A DNA stretch of 64,000 bases from Planococcus sp. APC 4015 (GCA_030407505.1 JASDDH010000018.1:1-64000), one strand, 5' to 3'. Shown: positions 16,149-26,037, counted from the first letter of the stretch. Program-made: numbers and translations. The notes: generated from the sequence alone by a model not told the origin.

Positions 16149-17207
16149 TCAGCGCAGCCCGCGTCGTGTGGCGTCGTGCACTTCGCCGACCAGCTCTTCG
16201 ATGATGTCCTCGAGGAACAGCACGGCGGTCGTCTCACCCGTGATCGAGCGCACCTGCGCCAGGTGGCGCCCCGCGCGGCGCATGAGCGCGAGCGCGTCCT
16301 CGAGGTCGGTCGTCTCGAGCACCGGCACCATGTGATGGATGCGCTTGGACGGCAGCTGGCGCGCCACCTTGGCCGAGGCATCCGCCCCTTCGGCGGCACG
16401 CAGGATGTCCTTCAGGTGCACGTAGCCCAGCGGCAGGCCGTCGTCGTCGACGATGACGTAGCGCGAGAAGCCGTGCTTGGACACCGCGCGCTCGATCTCG
16501 TCGGGCGTCGTCGTCTTCGGCAGGGTGACGAGGTCCGCGAGCGGAACCGCGACGTCCATCGCCTTCTTGTCGGTGAACTCCAGCGCCGCCGACACCGCCC
16601 CCGACGAGTCGTCGAGCACACCTTCGATGCGCGACTGGTTCACGATCGTCGCGACCTCGTCGAGCGTGAAGGTCGAGGCGGCCTCGTTCTTCGGCTCGAC
16701 GCGGAACAGCCGCAGGATGTGGTTCGCGACCCAGTTGAGCACCGCGATGATCGGGTAGAAGAGCTTCGACACCCACACGAGGGGCGTCGCGAGCATCAGC
16801 ACGGCACGGTCGGGAACCGAGAACGCGAGGTTCTTCGGCACCATCTCGCCGAACACGACGTGCAGGTACGACACGATCAGCAGCGCGACGACGAAGGCGA
16901 TGACGTCGACGGTCCCCTCGGCGAGCCCCGTGAGTCCGAGCGGTTCGGCCAGGAGGTGGTGGATCGCGGGCTCCGACACGTTCAGGATCAGCAGCGAGCA
17001 GATCGTGATGCCGAGCTGGCTCGTGGCGAGCATGAGGGTGGCGTGCTCCATCGCGTACAGCGCGGTCTTCGCGGAACGCGACCCCTTCTCGGCGAGCGGC
17101 TCGATCTGGGAGCGCTTGGCCGAGATGACGGCGAACTCGGCCCCGACGAAGAAGGCGTTCGCGACCAGCAGCACGAACAGCCAGGCGATTCCGGCCCAGT
17201 CGTTCAT
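16149..17207 (-). CDS. CNNM/CBS-domain membrane protein (short form, no CorC domain)
   Basis: A 352-residue relative of HlyC/CorC (CNNM) proteins, thought to take part in Mg2+/divalent-cation efflux. Residues 1-140 form the DUF21 membrane domain (GAEFAVISAKRSQI; GEMVPKNLAFS), followed by a CBS pair (about 205-345). It stops right after the second CBS domain and lacks the C-terminal CorC_HlyC domain of its upstream partner. The ATG at 17207 overlaps the partner's stop codon (ATGA), so the two probably form a heteromeric pair. Confidence 0.88.
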   Translation of the reverse strand: MNDWAGIAWLFVLLVANAFFVGAEFAVISAKRSQIEPLAEKGSRSAKTALYAMEHATLMLATSQLGITICSLLILNVSEPAIHHLLAEPLGLTGLAEGTVDVIAFVVALLIVSYLHVVFGEMVPKNLAFSVPDRAVLMLATPLVWVSKLFYPIIAVLNWVANHILRLFRVEPKNEAASTFTLDEVATIVNQSRIEGVLDDSSGAVSAALEFTDKKAMDVAVPLADLVTLPKTTTPDEIERAVSKHGFSRYVIVDDDGLPLGYVHLKDILRAAEGADASAKVARQLPSKRIHHMVPVLETTDLEDALALMRRAGRHLAQVRSITGETTAVLFLEDIIEELVGEVHDATRRGLR

Positions 17208-18538
17208 CGTCGCTCACCGCCCGTCGCTGAGACACCGGCGGCCGCGGGTGCGGCCGTCGGAGTGAACTTGACGCGGTCGACCCGCCTGCCGTCCATGCGC
17301 TGCACTTCGATGGTCCCGTCCTCGACCTCGAGGACGTCGCCCGCAGACGGGACCCGCTCCAGGACGCTCATGATGTAGCCGCCGACGGTGTCGTAGACGT
17401 CGCCTTCGGGGATGCGGATGCCCGAGCGGTCGAGCAGCTCGTCGGGTCGCAGCTCGCCGGGGAACACGATCCCGTCGCCCGAGCGGACGATGCCGGCGCG
17501 GCGTCGGTCGTGCTCGTCGAGCACCTCCCCGACGATCTCCTCGACGAGGTCCTCCAGCGTGAGCACGCCGGCGGTGCCGCCGTACTCGTCGACGACGATG
17601 GCCATCTGGTAGCCGCGTCCGCGCAGTTCCGACATGAGCGCGTCGAGGTGCACCGCCTCGGGCACTCGCAGCGGTTCGGTGGCGAGGGCTGCGGCCGGCA
17701 CATCGGCACGGCGATCGCGCGGCACGCTGACGGCGGCTTTGAGGTGCACGACGCCGATGATGTCGTCCATCGAGTCGTCGTAGACGGGAAACCGGCTGTG
17801 CCCGGTGCGCCGGGCGAGCTGGATGACGTCCTCGGCGGAGTCGTCGGCCGCGAGCGCGTGGATGCTCGGGCGCGGGGTCATGACGTCGGAGGCCGTCAGG
17901 CGGGCGAAGGTCAGGGTGCGGTCCAGCAGCGAGGCGGTGTCCTCCTCGAGCACGCCCGCACTGGCCGAGCGGCGAACGAGGCTCGACAGCTCCTCGGCGG
18001 TCCGCGCTCCCGAGAGCTCCTCCTTCGGCTCGATGCCGATCATGCGCAGGATGCCGTTGGCACTGCCGTTGAGCAGCGCGATCGCCGGGCGGAACACCGT
18101 GGTGAAGGCCGTCTGGAACGGGATCACCAGCTTGGCGGTCTGGCGCGGCACCGCGAGCGCGAAGTTCTTCGGAACGAGTTCGCCGATGACCATCGAGAAG
18201 ATCGTGGCGGTCGTGATCGCGATGACGACGGCGAACGGGCTCGCGAACCCCTCGGGCCACCCCCACCCCGCGAAGACGGGGCGCAGCAGATTGGAGATGG
18301 CGGGTTCCATCGTGTAACCGGTGAGCAGCGTCGTGAGCGTGATGCCCAGCTGCGCGCTGGAGAGGTGCGTCGAGGTGATCTTCAGCGCCGCGATGGTCAT
18401 CGCGAGGCGGGTCTCACCCGCTTCGCGCCGCTTCTCGAGTTCTGCGCGGTCCAGATTGACCAGCGCGAACTCGCTCGCGACGAAGAGTCCGGTCCCGATC
18501 GTGAGCAGCAGCCCCACGCCCAGCATGACGAATTCCAT
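17204..18538 (-). CDS. CNNM/HlyC-CorC family membrane protein (full length)
   Basis: A 444-residue protein with the full CNNM layout: DUF21 membrane domain (about 1-190; [26 protein letters not shown]), CBS pair (about 210-330) and the C-terminal CorC_HlyC domain ([14 protein letters not shown] onward). Likely divalent-cation transport or its control in the cytoplasmic membrane. The start ATG at 18538 is the first methionine of a clean TM1. First gene of the pair; a TAGACT hexamer inside an inverted repeat stands 78 nt upstream. Confidence 0.9.
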   Translation of the reverse strand: MEFVMLGVGLLLTIGTGLFVASEFALVNLDRAELEKRREAGETRLAMTIAALKITSTHLSSAQLGITLTTLLTGYTMEPAISNLLRPVFAGWGWPEGFASPFAVVIAITTATIFSMVIGELVPKNFALAVPRQTAKLVIPFQTAFTTVFRPAIALLNGSANGILRMIGIEPKEELSGARTAEELSSLVRRSASAGVLEEDTASLLDRTLTFARLTASDVMTPRPSIHALAADDSAEDVIQLARRTGHSRFPVYDDSMDDIIGVVHLKAAVSVPRDRRADVPAAALATEPLRVPEAVHLDALMSELRGRGYQMAIVVDEYGGTAGVLTLEDLVEEIVGEVLDEHDRRRAGIVRSGDGIVFPGELRPDELLDRSGIRIPEGDVYDTVGGYIMSVLERVPSAGDVLEVEDGTIEVQRMDGRRVDRVKFTPTAAPAAAGVSATGGERR

Positions 18539-18607
18539 CAGGCGTCACCCCCGATCGACCGGGGGGAGGGAACGTGGGGCGTCTGTCTACTGGGAGGGTC
18601 GTCCATC

Positions 18608-18627
18608 GTCCCGACAGTCTACGGGAC
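18608..18627 (-). promoter_or_regulatory. Promoter hexamer inside an inverted repeat, upstream of the CNNM pair
   Basis: On the minus strand TAGACT (18616-18621) is framed by perfect 6-nt arms GTCCCG and CGGGAC (18608-18613 and 18622-18627). A dimeric regulator bound there would cover the -10 element. The leader to the ATG at 18538 would be about 70 nt. Confidence 0.4.
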
Positions 18628-18662
18628 CGTTGCCCGCCGTACGCCGGTCCCCCGGCATCCGT

Positions 18663-20123
18663 TCACCAGCTGACCGGCAGCGCTTTGCCCTCTTCGTACC
18701 CGGCAGCCGACTGCAGCCCGACACGTGCGCGGTCGTGGAACTCGGCGACGCTCGACGCCCCGGCGTAGGTGAACGACGAGCGCACCCCCGAGGTGATCAT
18801 GTCGAGCAGGTCCTCGAGTCCGGGGCGCAGCGGGTCGAGGTAGATCTTCGACGACGAGATGCCCTCGGCGAAGAGCTCCTTGCGGGCGAGTTCGTACGGG
18901 TCCAGCCGACCGAAGCGGTCGTGGACCGCCTTGGTCGAGGCCATTCCCCACGACTCCTTGTACGCCCGGCCGCTCGCGTCGACGAGCAGCTCTCCCGGAG
19001 CCTCGATCGTTCCGGCGAACCACGAGCCGATCATGACGGATGCCGCCCCCGCCGCCAGAGCCAGCGCGACGTCGCGGGGGTAGCGCACCCCGCCGTCGGC
19101 CCAGACGTGCGCGCCCATCGTGTGCGCAGCCTCGGCGGTCTCGAGCACGGCGGAGAACTGGGGGCGGCCGACGGCGGTCATCATGCGCGTCGTGCACATC
19201 GCGCCGGGGCCGACACCGACCTTGAGGATCGTCGCGCCCGCGGTGACGAGGTCGAACACGCCCTCGGCGGTGACGACGTTGCCCGCGGCGATCGGGATGC
19301 CCAGACCGAGGTCGGCCACGGCCGCGAGCGCCCGCAGCATGCCCTCCTGGTGACCGTGCGCGGTGTCGACGACGAGGACGTCGACACCGGCGGCGGCGAG
19401 AGCCATCGCCTTCGCGGCGACGTCGCCGTTGATGCCGACCGCTGCGGCCACGATCAGGCGCCCCGACGCGTCGACCGCCGGTCGGTACAGCGTGGACCGC
19501 AGCGCACTGCGGCGCGACAGCGTGCCCACCAGGAACCCGTGGTCGAGCACGCAGACCGTCTCGGCCTCGGCTCCGACGATCAGATCGAACGCGTGACGCG
19601 CGCTCTCGACGTCTTCCGCGTCGATGGATGCCGTGCGCCCCCGAGCGAGATCGCCCAGGCGCGCATCGGGCAGCGCGGTCCCCAGCCGGGTCGCGGGAAC
19701 GATGCCCAGGATGCCGTCGCGGTGCAGGCGGCCTCCGACCGGCGTCTCGCCGACGACGATGCCGTGTCCCTCGGTCGCGGGCAGCAGGCGCGCGGCATCC
19801 GCCACCGTCGCCTCCGGTGGGAGCACGAGCGGAGTGTCCCAGCGCACGGGCTGATCCTTGACCCAGCGGATCGCGGCGTCGAGCTCCTGGAGCGGCATGT
19901 CCTGCGGGAGCACACCGAGGCCGCCGCGGCGCGCGAGCGTGGCCGCCAGACGCGCGCCGGTGACCGAGTTCATGTTCGCCGACACGACGGGGATCGTGGC
20001 CGTCGAGCCGTCACCCGGAGACAGATCGACGTCGAGTCTGCTCGTGATCGCCGACCGGCGCGGCACGAGGAACACGTCGGAATACGTCAGGTCCGTGTGC
20101 TGCCGGTCTCCGTAGAACTCCAT
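18663..20123 (-). CDS. guaB1: GuaB1-type IMP dehydrogenase-related protein (probable GMP reductase)
   Basis: A 486-residue TIM-barrel protein of the IMPDH/GMPR superfamily with an inserted CBS pair (about 95-210). The catalytic loop is GVGPGAMCTTR with Cys310, where IMP dehydrogenases have GSICTTR. Actinobacterial GuaB1 members have been shown to act as GMP reductases in purine interconversion; I infer the same. ATG at 20123 is favoured because TACCCT ends 8 nt ahead; ATG 20129 and TTG 20132 lie too close to it. Divergent from kgd. Confidence 0.88.
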   Translation of the reverse strand: MEFYGDRQHTDLTYSDVFLVPRRSAITSRLDVDLSPGDGSTATIPVVSANMNSVTGARLAATLARRGGLGVLPQDMPLQELDAAIRWVKDQPVRWDTPLVLPPEATVADAARLLPATEGHGIVVGETPVGGRLHRDGILGIVPATRLGTALPDARLGDLARGRTASIDAEDVESARHAFDLIVGAEAETVCVLDHGFLVGTLSRRSALRSTLYRPAVDASGRLIVAAAVGINGDVAAKAMALAAAGVDVLVVDTAHGHQEGMLRALAAVADLGLGIPIAAGNVVTAEGVFDLVTAGATILKVGVGPGAMCTTRMMTAVGRPQFSAVLETAEAAHTMGAHVWADGGVRYPRDVALALAAGAASVMIGSWFAGTIEAPGELLVDASGRAYKESWGMASTKAVHDRFGRLDPYELARKELFAEGISSSKIYLDPLRPGLEDLLDMITSGVRSSFTYAGASSVAEFHDRARVGLQSAAGYEEGKALPVSW

Positions 20124-20131
20124 GTTCATCA

Positions 20132-20137
20132 AGGGTA
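20132..20137 (-). promoter_or_regulatory. Leaderless-type -10 hexamer of guaB1
   Basis: TACCCT (minus strand), 8 nt before the ATG at 20123. Confidence 0.45.
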
Positions 20138-20220
20138 GCGAGTCTTGCCCGACCGGAAGAGGATGCCGATTCTTTCGCCCGCCGACAGCCCGGGGCCCGA
20201 CTCGTCGCAGAAGAAGGGGT

Positions 20221-20226
20221 TACGCT
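20221..20226 (+). promoter_or_regulatory. Candidate -10 of kgd
   Basis: TACGCT preceded by TT; would give a leader of about 70 nt before the GTG at 20302. Confidence 0.4.
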
Positions 20227-20301
20227 TGGACGTCGTGTGCGAAGCGGATTCCGGTCCGGGCGCGCACCCCACACTTCACTGATGAAAGCAGGCGATTCAG
20301 C

Positions 20302-23300
20302 GTGTCGAGCCAGGTGACGGGCCTCGGGGTCTCGAACGAAGGAGAGTTCGGAGCCAACGAGTGGCTGGTCGAGGAACTCTACGAGCAGTTCACGATCGAC
20401 CCCAACTCCGTCGACAAGGCGTGGTGGCCGGTTCTCCAGGCCTACCATCCGATCGACACAGGGGATGCCGCGGCGGCGAAGCAGCCCGCCGCCGAGACGA
20501 GCGCTCCGGAACCTTCCTCCCCTGCGGCCGCCGCTCCGGCCCCCGCGGCTGAGCCGTCGCCGGCGCAGGCCGAGACCCGCCCGATGACGGCCCCCATCCC
20601 CGTGATCGGCAATCAGCCGGTCGCCCGCACAACCGCTCGCCCCGCAGCCGCGCAGCCGATCCCCGCGCAGGCGCCGGCAGCAGCACCGTCGGCGTCGGCG
20701 GAGTCCTCCGAAGAAGACCAGGTCACGGTCCTCCGCGGCATGCCCAAGGCGCTCGCCGCCAACATGGACGAGTCGCTCACGGTGCCGACCGCGACCAGCG
20801 TGCGCACCGTGCCGGCCAAGCTCATGATCGACAACCGCATCGTGATCAACAACCACATGTCCCGCACGCGCGGCGGCAAGGTGAGCTTCACGCACATGAT
20901 CGGGTGGGCGCTGATCCAGGCGCTCAAGCAGTTCCCGAGCCAGAACGTGTTCTACGCCGAGATCGACGGCAAGCCGTCGGTGGTCTCGCCCGCGCACATC
21001 AACCTGGGCATCGCGATCGACATCCCCAAGCCCGACGGCACGCGCGCGCTCCTCGTGCCGAGCATCAAGCGCGCCGACACCCTGACGTTCAACGAGTTCC
21101 TCGCCTCGTACGAAGACCTCGTCAAGCGCGCCCGCGGCAACAAGCTCACCGCCGCCGACTTCCAGGGCACGACGCTCTCGCTCACCAACCCCGGCGGCAT
21201 CGGCACGGTGCATTCGGTCCCCCGCCTGATGAAGGGGCAGGGTTGCATCGTCGGCGCCGGCGCCCTCGAGTACCCGGCCGAATTCCAGGGCTCGAGTGAG
21301 AAGACGCTGGTCGAGCTGGGTATCGGCAAGACCATCACCCTGACCAGCACCTACGACCACCGCGTCATCCAGGGCGCGGGGTCGGGCGAGTTCCTCAAGA
21401 TCGTGCACGAGCTCCTCACCGGCCAGCGGAGCTTCTACGAGGAGATCTTCTCGGCCCTCCGCATCCCCTACGCCCCCATTCACTGGGCCAGCGACATCAA
21501 CGTCGACCTGGCCGAGCGGGTCGACAAGACCGCGCGTGTGCAGGAGCTCATCAACTCGTTCCGCGTGCGCGGCCACCTCATGGCCGACATCGACCCCCTC
21601 GAGTACGTGCAGCGCACCCACCCCGACCTCGAGATCGAGAACCACGGCCTCACGTTCTGGGACCTCGACCGCGAGTTCGTCACGGGCGGCTTCGGCGGCA
21701 AGCGCCAGATGAAGCTGCGCGACATCCTGGGCGTCCTGCGCGACTCGTACTGCCGCACGATCGGCATCGAGTACATGCACATCCAGGACCCGGGTCAGCG
21801 CGCGTGGTTCCAGGAGCACGTCGAGGTCAAATACCAGAAGCCCGGCCACGACGAGCAGATGCGCATCCTCGACAAGCTCAATCAGGCCGAGGCGTTCGAG
21901 ACGTTCCTGCAGACCAAGTACGTGGGTCAGAAGCGCTTCAGCCTCGAAGGCGGAGAGTCGCTCATCCCGCTGCTGGACGAGATCCTCCAGGGCGCGGCCC
22001 AGGCGGGGCTCGACGGCGCCGCGATCGGCATGGCCCACCGCGGTCGCCTCAATGTGCTCACCAACATCGCCGGCAAGACGTACGGCCAGGTGTTCCGCGA
22101 GTTCGAGGGCGCCGTCGCGATCGGCTCCAAGCGCGGGTCGGGCGACGTGAAGTACCACCTCGGCACCGAGGGCACTTTCGTGGACGACCGCGGCGCCGAG
22201 ATCCCGGTGTACCTGGCCGCGAACCCGTCGCACCTCGAGACCGTCGACGGCGTGCTCGAAGGAATCGTGCGCGCCAAGCAGGACCGCAAGCCCATCGGCA
22301 CCTACTCGTGGCTGCCGATCCTCGTGCACGGCGATGCCGCCTTCGCGGGGCAGGGCGTCGTGGTCGAGACGCTGCAGATGTCGCAGCTGCGCGGCTACCG
22401 CACCGGCGGGACGATCCACGTCGTCGTCAACAACCAAGTCGGCTTCACCACCACGCCGCAGGACGCCCGGTCGTCGGTGTACGCCACCGACGTCGCCAAG
22501 ACCATCCAGGCGCCGGTCTTCCACGTGAACGGAGACGACCCCGAGGCCGTCACCCGGGTTTCGCAGGTGGCGTTCGCCTACCGCGAGCGCTTCCACCGCG
22601 ACGTCGTCATCGACCTCGTCTGCTACCGCCGCCGCGGTCACAACGAGGGCGACGACCCCTCGATGACGCAGCCGCTCATGACCAACCTCATCGAGGCGAA
22701 GCGCTCGGTGCGCCGCCTGTACACCGAGTCCCTCGTCGGCCGCGGTGACATCACCGAGGAGGAGTACGAGAAGGCGAAGCAGGACTTCCAGTACCGCCTC
22801 GAGGTGGCCTTCACCGAGACGCACGCCGCCGAGACGGGTGCGACGACCGTGCTGACGGATGCCGACGCCCCTCCGGCCGTCGGCGAGCCCGAGACCACCG
22901 GCGTCTCGCGCGACGTCGTCAACCTCATCGGCGACACGTTCGTCAACAAGCCCGAGGGCTTCACGGTGCACTCGAAGCTGCAGCAGCTGCTCGACAAGCG
23001 CCTCGATATGAGCCGCAACGGCTCGATCGACTGGGGCTTCGGAGAACTGCTGGCCTTCGGCTCGCTGCTCCTCGAGAAGACCAACGTGCGCCTCGTCGGT
23101 CAGGATTCGCGTCGCGGCACGTTCGTGCACCGCCACTCGGTCCTGCACGACCGCGCGAACGGCCAGGAATGGATCCCGCTCGCCAACCTCAGCCAGGACC
23201 AGGGCCGCTTCTGGGTCTACGACTCGCTTCTCAGCGAGTACGCGGCGATGGCGTTCGAGTACGGCTACTCGGTCGAGCGCCCCGATGCGCTCGTGCTCTG

Positions 23301-24048
23301 GGAAGCGCAGTTCGGCGACTTCGCCAACGGCGCCCAGTCAGTCATCGACGAGTACCTGTCCTCGGCCGACCAGAAGTGGGGCCAGCAGTCGAGCGTCGTG
23401 CTGCTGCTCCCCCACGGCTACGAAGGTCAGGGACCCGACCACTCCTCGGCGCGCATCGAGCGCTACCTGCAGATGTGCGCGCAGGACAACATGACCGTCG
23501 CGCGCCCGTCGACCCCCGCGTCGTACTTCCACCTGCTGCGCCGTCAGGCGTACGCGCGCCCGCGGCGTCCGCTCATCGTCTTCACGCCGAAGGCGATGCT
23601 GCGTCTGCGCGGCGCGACCAGCCCGGTCGAGGACTTCCTGACGGGTCGCTTCGAGCCTGTGCTCGATGACAACCGCGGCATCGACAAGTCCGCCGTCACG
23701 CGCGTGCTGCTGCACTCGGGCAAGATCCACTGGGACCTGCGCGCCGAGCTCGACAAGAAGCCGAACCCGGCGATCGCACTCGTGCGCCTCGAGCAGCTCG
23801 CCCCGGCTCCCGTCGACGAACTCAACGCGGTGCTCGACACCTACCCCGACGCCGAACTGGTCTGGGTGCAGGACGAGCCCGAGAACCAGGGCGCCTGGCC
23901 CTTCATCGCCCTCGACGTCGTCACGCATCTGCGCGGCCGCACCGTCCGGTGCGTCTCCCGATCGGCCGCCGCCTCGACGGCCACCGGCTCTCCGAAGGTG
24001 CACGCCACCGAGCAGGCCGCGATCATGCAGAAGGCTCTCACCCTCTGA
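20302..24048 (+). CDS. kgd: Multifunctional 2-oxoglutarate decarboxylase/dehydrogenase (E1-E2 fusion)
   Basis: A 1248-residue actinobacterial fusion of the TCA cycle. Order: E1 N-terminal helix (GEFGANEWLVEELYEQF, 14-30), Ala/Pro linker (about 52-138), a catalytic E2 acyltransferase domain (about 145-370, YDHR with His353) without a lipoyl domain, then the ThDP-dependent E1 (AHRGRLNVL near 577 onward). It acts as KGD decarboxylase, HOA synthase and E1 of the 2-oxoglutarate dehydrogenase complex, normally controlled by GarA/PknG. The GTG at 20302 matches the conserved MSSQVTG start although the frame is open upstream. A hairpin terminator follows. Confidence 0.96.
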   Translation: MSSQVTGLGVSNEGEFGANEWLVEELYEQFTIDPNSVDKAWWPVLQAYHPIDTGDAAAAKQPAAETSAPEPSSPAAAAPAPAAEPSPAQAETRPMTAPIPVIGNQPVARTTARPAAAQPIPAQAPAAAPSASAESSEEDQVTVLRGMPKALAANMDESLTVPTATSVRTVPAKLMIDNRIVINNHMSRTRGGKVSFTHMIGWALIQALKQFPSQNVFYAEIDGKPSVVSPAHINLGIAIDIPKPDGTRALLVPSIKRADTLTFNEFLASYEDLVKRARGNKLTAADFQGTTLSLTNPGGIGTVHSVPRLMKGQGCIVGAGALEYPAEFQGSSEKTLVELGIGKTITLTSTYDHRVIQGAGSGEFLKIVHELLTGQRSFYEEIFSALRIPYAPIHWASDINVDLAERVDKTARVQELINSFRVRGHLMADIDPLEYVQRTHPDLEIENHGLTFWDLDREFVTGGFGGKRQMKLRDILGVLRDSYCRTIGIEYMHIQDPGQRAWFQEHVEVKYQKPGHDEQMRILDKLNQAEAFETFLQTKYVGQKRFSLEGGESLIPLLDEILQGAAQAGLDGAAIGMAHRGRLNVLTNIAGKTYGQVFREFEGAVAIGSKRGSGDVKYHLGTEGTFVDDRGAEIPVYLAANPSHLETVDGVLEGIVRAKQDRKPIGTYSWLPILVHGDAAFAGQGVVVETLQMSQLRGYRTGGTIHVVVNNQVGFTTTPQDARSSVYATDVAKTIQAPVFHVNGDDPEAVTRVSQVAFAYRERFHRDVVIDLVCYRRRGHNEGDDPSMTQPLMTNLIEAKRSVRRLYTESLVGRGDITEEEYEKAKQDFQYRLEVAFTETHAAETGATTVLTDADAPPAVGEPETTGVSRDVVNLIGDTFVNKPEGFTVHSKLQQLLDKRLDMSRNGSIDWGFGELLAFGSLLLEKTNVRLVGQDSRRGTFVHRHSVLHDRANGQEWIPLANLSQDQGRFWVYDSLLSEYAAMAFEYGYSVERPDALVLWEAQFGDFANGAQSVIDEYLSSADQKWGQQSSVVLLLPHGYEGQGPDHSSARIERYLQMCAQDNMTVARPSTPASYFHLLRRQAYARPRRPLIVFTPKAMLRLRGATSPVEDFLTGRFEPVLDDNRGIDKSAVTRVLLHSGKIHWDLRAELDKKPNPAIALVRLEQLAPAPVDELNAVLDTYPDAELVWVQDEPENQGAWPFIALDVVTHLRGRTVRCVSRSAAASTATGSPKVHATEQAAIMQKALTL

Positions 24049-24060
24049 CACCCCGCAGGT

Positions 24061-24088
24061 ACGCCCCCGCCCTCGCGCGGGGGCGTTC
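24061..24088 (+). terminator. Terminator hairpin after kgd
   Basis: ACGCCCCCGC (24061-24070) pairs perfectly with GCGGGGGCGT (24077-24086), 6-nt loop, followed by TT. Confidence 0.8.
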
Positions 24089-24121
24089 CGCGTAGGGAGC
24101 TACCCGGACCGCGGAGGTCGG

Positions 24122-25027
24122 ATGGACGTCGTGCTGCTGGTCAACCCCGCAGCCCGCGCGGGCGCGCACACCGGCGCCGCGCCGCGCGCCGCCGCCCGTC
24201 TGCGGGAGCGCGGCATCCGCACGACGATCATCAGCGGCGGCAGCGCCGACGAGTCCAGCGCCCTGCTGCGCGCCGCGGTCGACCTCGGCACCGACGCCGT
24301 GGTGGTCGCGGGCGGCGACGGCACGGTCAACCTGGCCCTGCCGGTGCTCGCGGGCACCGGCATCCCGCTCGGGATCATCCCGGCGGGCACCGGCAACGAT
24401 CTCGCGACGACGCTGGGGCTGAGAGAACTCGACGCGGATGCCGCGGCCGACGCGATCGCGGACGGCCGCACACGCACGATCGACCTCGCCCGCATCACCA
24501 GGGACGACGGCACCACGTCGCTGTTCGGGACGGTACTCGCGAGCGGGTTCGACTCGAAGGTCAACGACCGCGCGAATGCGATGCGACATCCGCGCGGAGG
24601 GTCGCGCTACAACATCGCGATCCTGGTGGAGTTCCTCCGCCTGGCCGGCATCCCGTACCGGGTCGATCTGCAGCTCGCCGACGGCTCCGCGGAGCGCGTC
24701 GAGGGAGACCTGGTGATGGCGACGGTCGGGAACGGCCGGACCTACGGCGGCGGCATCCCGATCTGCCCTGGCGCCGACCCTGCAGACGGACTGCTCGACG
24801 TGCTGCTGGTGAAGCCCGCGGGGCGGCTGCGCCTGCTGCGGCTGCTGCCTCGCGTGTACCGCGGGACCCACACGACCGCATCCGAGGTGTCGACGTATCG
24901 CGTGCGCTCGGTGCGGCTGTCGTCACCGGGCGTCACCGCCTACGCCGACGGCGACCCTGTCGGCGCGCTGCCCCTGACGATCGACGTCGTCCCGGCCGCG
25001 CTGCGGGTGTTCGCACCCGTCAGCTGA
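24122..25027 (+). CDS. Diacylglycerol-kinase-family lipid kinase
   Basis: A 301-residue member of the DAGK catalytic family (DgkB/YegS/BmrU). VNPAARAG at 8-15, the nucleotide loop VVAGGDGTVN near 61-70 and PAGTGNDLA near 81-89 are conserved; the C-terminal half is the beta-sandwich domain with VGNGRTYGGGI. It probably phosphorylates diacylglycerol or a related lipid at the inner membrane face. Start ATG at 24122 has CGGAGG 5 nt ahead. Transcribed after the kgd terminator. Confidence 0.9.
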   Translation: MDVVLLVNPAARAGAHTGAAPRAAARLRERGIRTTIISGGSADESSALLRAAVDLGTDAVVVAGGDGTVNLALPVLAGTGIPLGIIPAGTGNDLATTLGLRELDADAAADAIADGRTRTIDLARITRDDGTTSLFGTVLASGFDSKVNDRANAMRHPRGGSRYNIAILVEFLRLAGIPYRVDLQLADGSAERVEGDLVMATVGNGRTYGGGIPICPGADPADGLLDVLLVKPAGRLRLLRLLPRVYRGTHTTASEVSTYRVRSVRLSSPGVTAYADGDPVGALPLTIDVVPAALRVFAPVS

Positions 25028-25042
25028 AGGCCGAACCCCGAC

Positions 25043-25285
25043 TCAGTGAGTGGCCTGGACCGCCCGCAGGCGCGCGAGCACCTGGTCCCGCAGTTCCTCG
25101 GGCGCAGTCTCTTTGCACGCTCGCGCCACGACGTCGGTCAGGGTCGTCGCGACGAGCGCTTCATCCTGGCATCCGGGGCAGTTGTCGAGGTGCTCCTTGA
25201 TGTCGGAGTGCTGTGTCTTGCACACCTCGTTGCGCAGGTACTCCTCGAGGTCCTTGCGCGCCTTGTCGCAACCGCAATCGGTCAT
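25043..25285 (-). CDS. rsrA: Anti-sigma factor of the RsrA/RshA type (zinc, redox-sensing)
   Basis: An 80-residue zinc-associated anti-sigma protein. HLDNCPGC (32-39) is the HxxxCxxC core, with additional Cys4, Cys6 and Cys22. In Streptomyces and Mycobacterium such proteins hold SigR/SigH until disulfide stress oxidises the cysteines and releases zinc. The ATG at 25285 overlaps the sigR stop (ATGA), ensuring coupled, stoichiometric synthesis. Confidence 0.92.
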   Translation of the reverse strand: MTDCGCDKARKDLEEYLRNEVCKTQHSDIKEHLDNCPGCQDEALVATTLTDVVARACKETAPEELRDQVLARLRAVQATH

Positions 25286-25971
25286 TTCGTGCTCCTCGTG
25301 GCGGCAGCCGTCTCGATGCCGCGCTCTTTCGCGTAGTCGGCGAGCAGTTCACGGAGCATTCGCCTGCCACGGTGCAGACGGCTCATGACCGTGCCGATGG
25401 GGGTCTTCATGATGTCGGCGATCTCCTGATAGGCGAAGCCCTCGACGTCGGCGAGGTACACCGCCAGCCGGAAATCCTCGGGGATCGACTGGAGGGCGTC
25501 TTTCACCACGGATGCCGGCATGTGGTCGATCGCCTCGGCTTCGGCCGATCTCGAGCTCGTCGCCGTCGTCGACTCCGCGCCGCCGAGCTGCCAGTCCTCG
25601 AGCTCGTCGATCGTGCCCTGGAAGGGCTCGCGCTGCTTCTTGCGGTAGGTGTTGATGTAGGTGTTCGTCAGGATGCGGTACAGCCACGCCTTGAGGTTCG
25701 TGCCCTGCGTGAAGGTGCGCCACGAGGCGAACGCCTTCACGAACGTCTCCTGCACGAGATCCGCGGCGTCGGCGGGGTTGCGGGTCATGCGCATGCCGGC
25801 GGCGTACAGCTGATCCATGAAGGGCAGTGCCTGCTCTTCGAACTGTGTACGCGCGAGCTGCGCCGCGTCCGCTTCTTCTGGCTGCTCGGTCATCACAGGC
25901 CAGTCTAGGACCGGTGCGTGTCGCGCACCCGAGAGCTTCTCGAGGGCAGGTCGCTCCAGAGTCGTGATCAC
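25282..25971 (-). CDS. sigR: ECF sigma factor SigR/SigH (thiol-oxidative stress)
   Basis: Up to 229 residues: sigma region 2 ([21 protein letters not shown], then [11 protein letters not shown]) and region 4 ([21 protein letters not shown]...[11 protein letters not shown]). The partner RsrA gene overlaps its end. Two starts are plausible. GTG 25971 has GGAGG 9 nt ahead; ATG 25893, 26 codons later, has a TAGACT hexamer 8 nt ahead and corresponds to the usual N-terminus. Streptomyces SigR is likewise made as long and short forms. No clear GGAAT-type SigR autoregulatory promoter was found. Confidence 0.92.
   Translation of the reverse strand: MITTLERPALEKLSGARHAPVLDWPVMTEQPEEADAAQLARTQFEEQALPFMDQLYAAGMRMTRNPADAADLVQETFVKAFASWRTFTQGTNLKAWLYRILTNTYINTYRKKQREPFQGTIDELEDWQLGGAESTTATSSRSAEAEAIDHMPASVVKDALQSIPEDFRLAVYLADVEGFAYQEIADIMKTPIGTVMSRLHRGRRMLRELLADYAKERGIETAAATRSTK
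25902..25907 (-). promoter_or_regulatory. Internal promoter hexamer for a short SigR form
   Basis: TAGACT (minus strand) lies inside the 5' part of sigR, 8 nt before the in-frame ATG at 25893; the leaderless pattern predicts a 203-residue SigR. Confidence 0.4.
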
Positions 25972-26023
25972 TCGTGCGTCCCTCCGATCCGGTGTCGTCC
26001 GCGGCGGGGCCGACGCGGTTCAG

Positions 26024-26029
26024 TAGGCT
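26024..26029 (+). promoter_or_regulatory. Leaderless-type -10 hexamer of aroA-rsgA
   Basis: TAGGCT, 8 nt, then ATG at 26038. It lies in the 66-nt divergent gap with sigR. Confidence 0.55.
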
Positions 26030-26037
26030 AGAACGCG

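Noticed and set aside
20011..23148. A 1045-codon open frame opposite kgd
   Set aside because: Low-complexity Arg/Val/Leu/Asp translation typical of antisense frames in high-G+C DNA; kgd motifs are complete on the plus strand.
25972..26037. SigR-type autoregulatory promoter (GGAAT...GTT) upstream of sigR
   Set aside because: The 66-nt gap has no matching -35/-10 pair on the minus strand.
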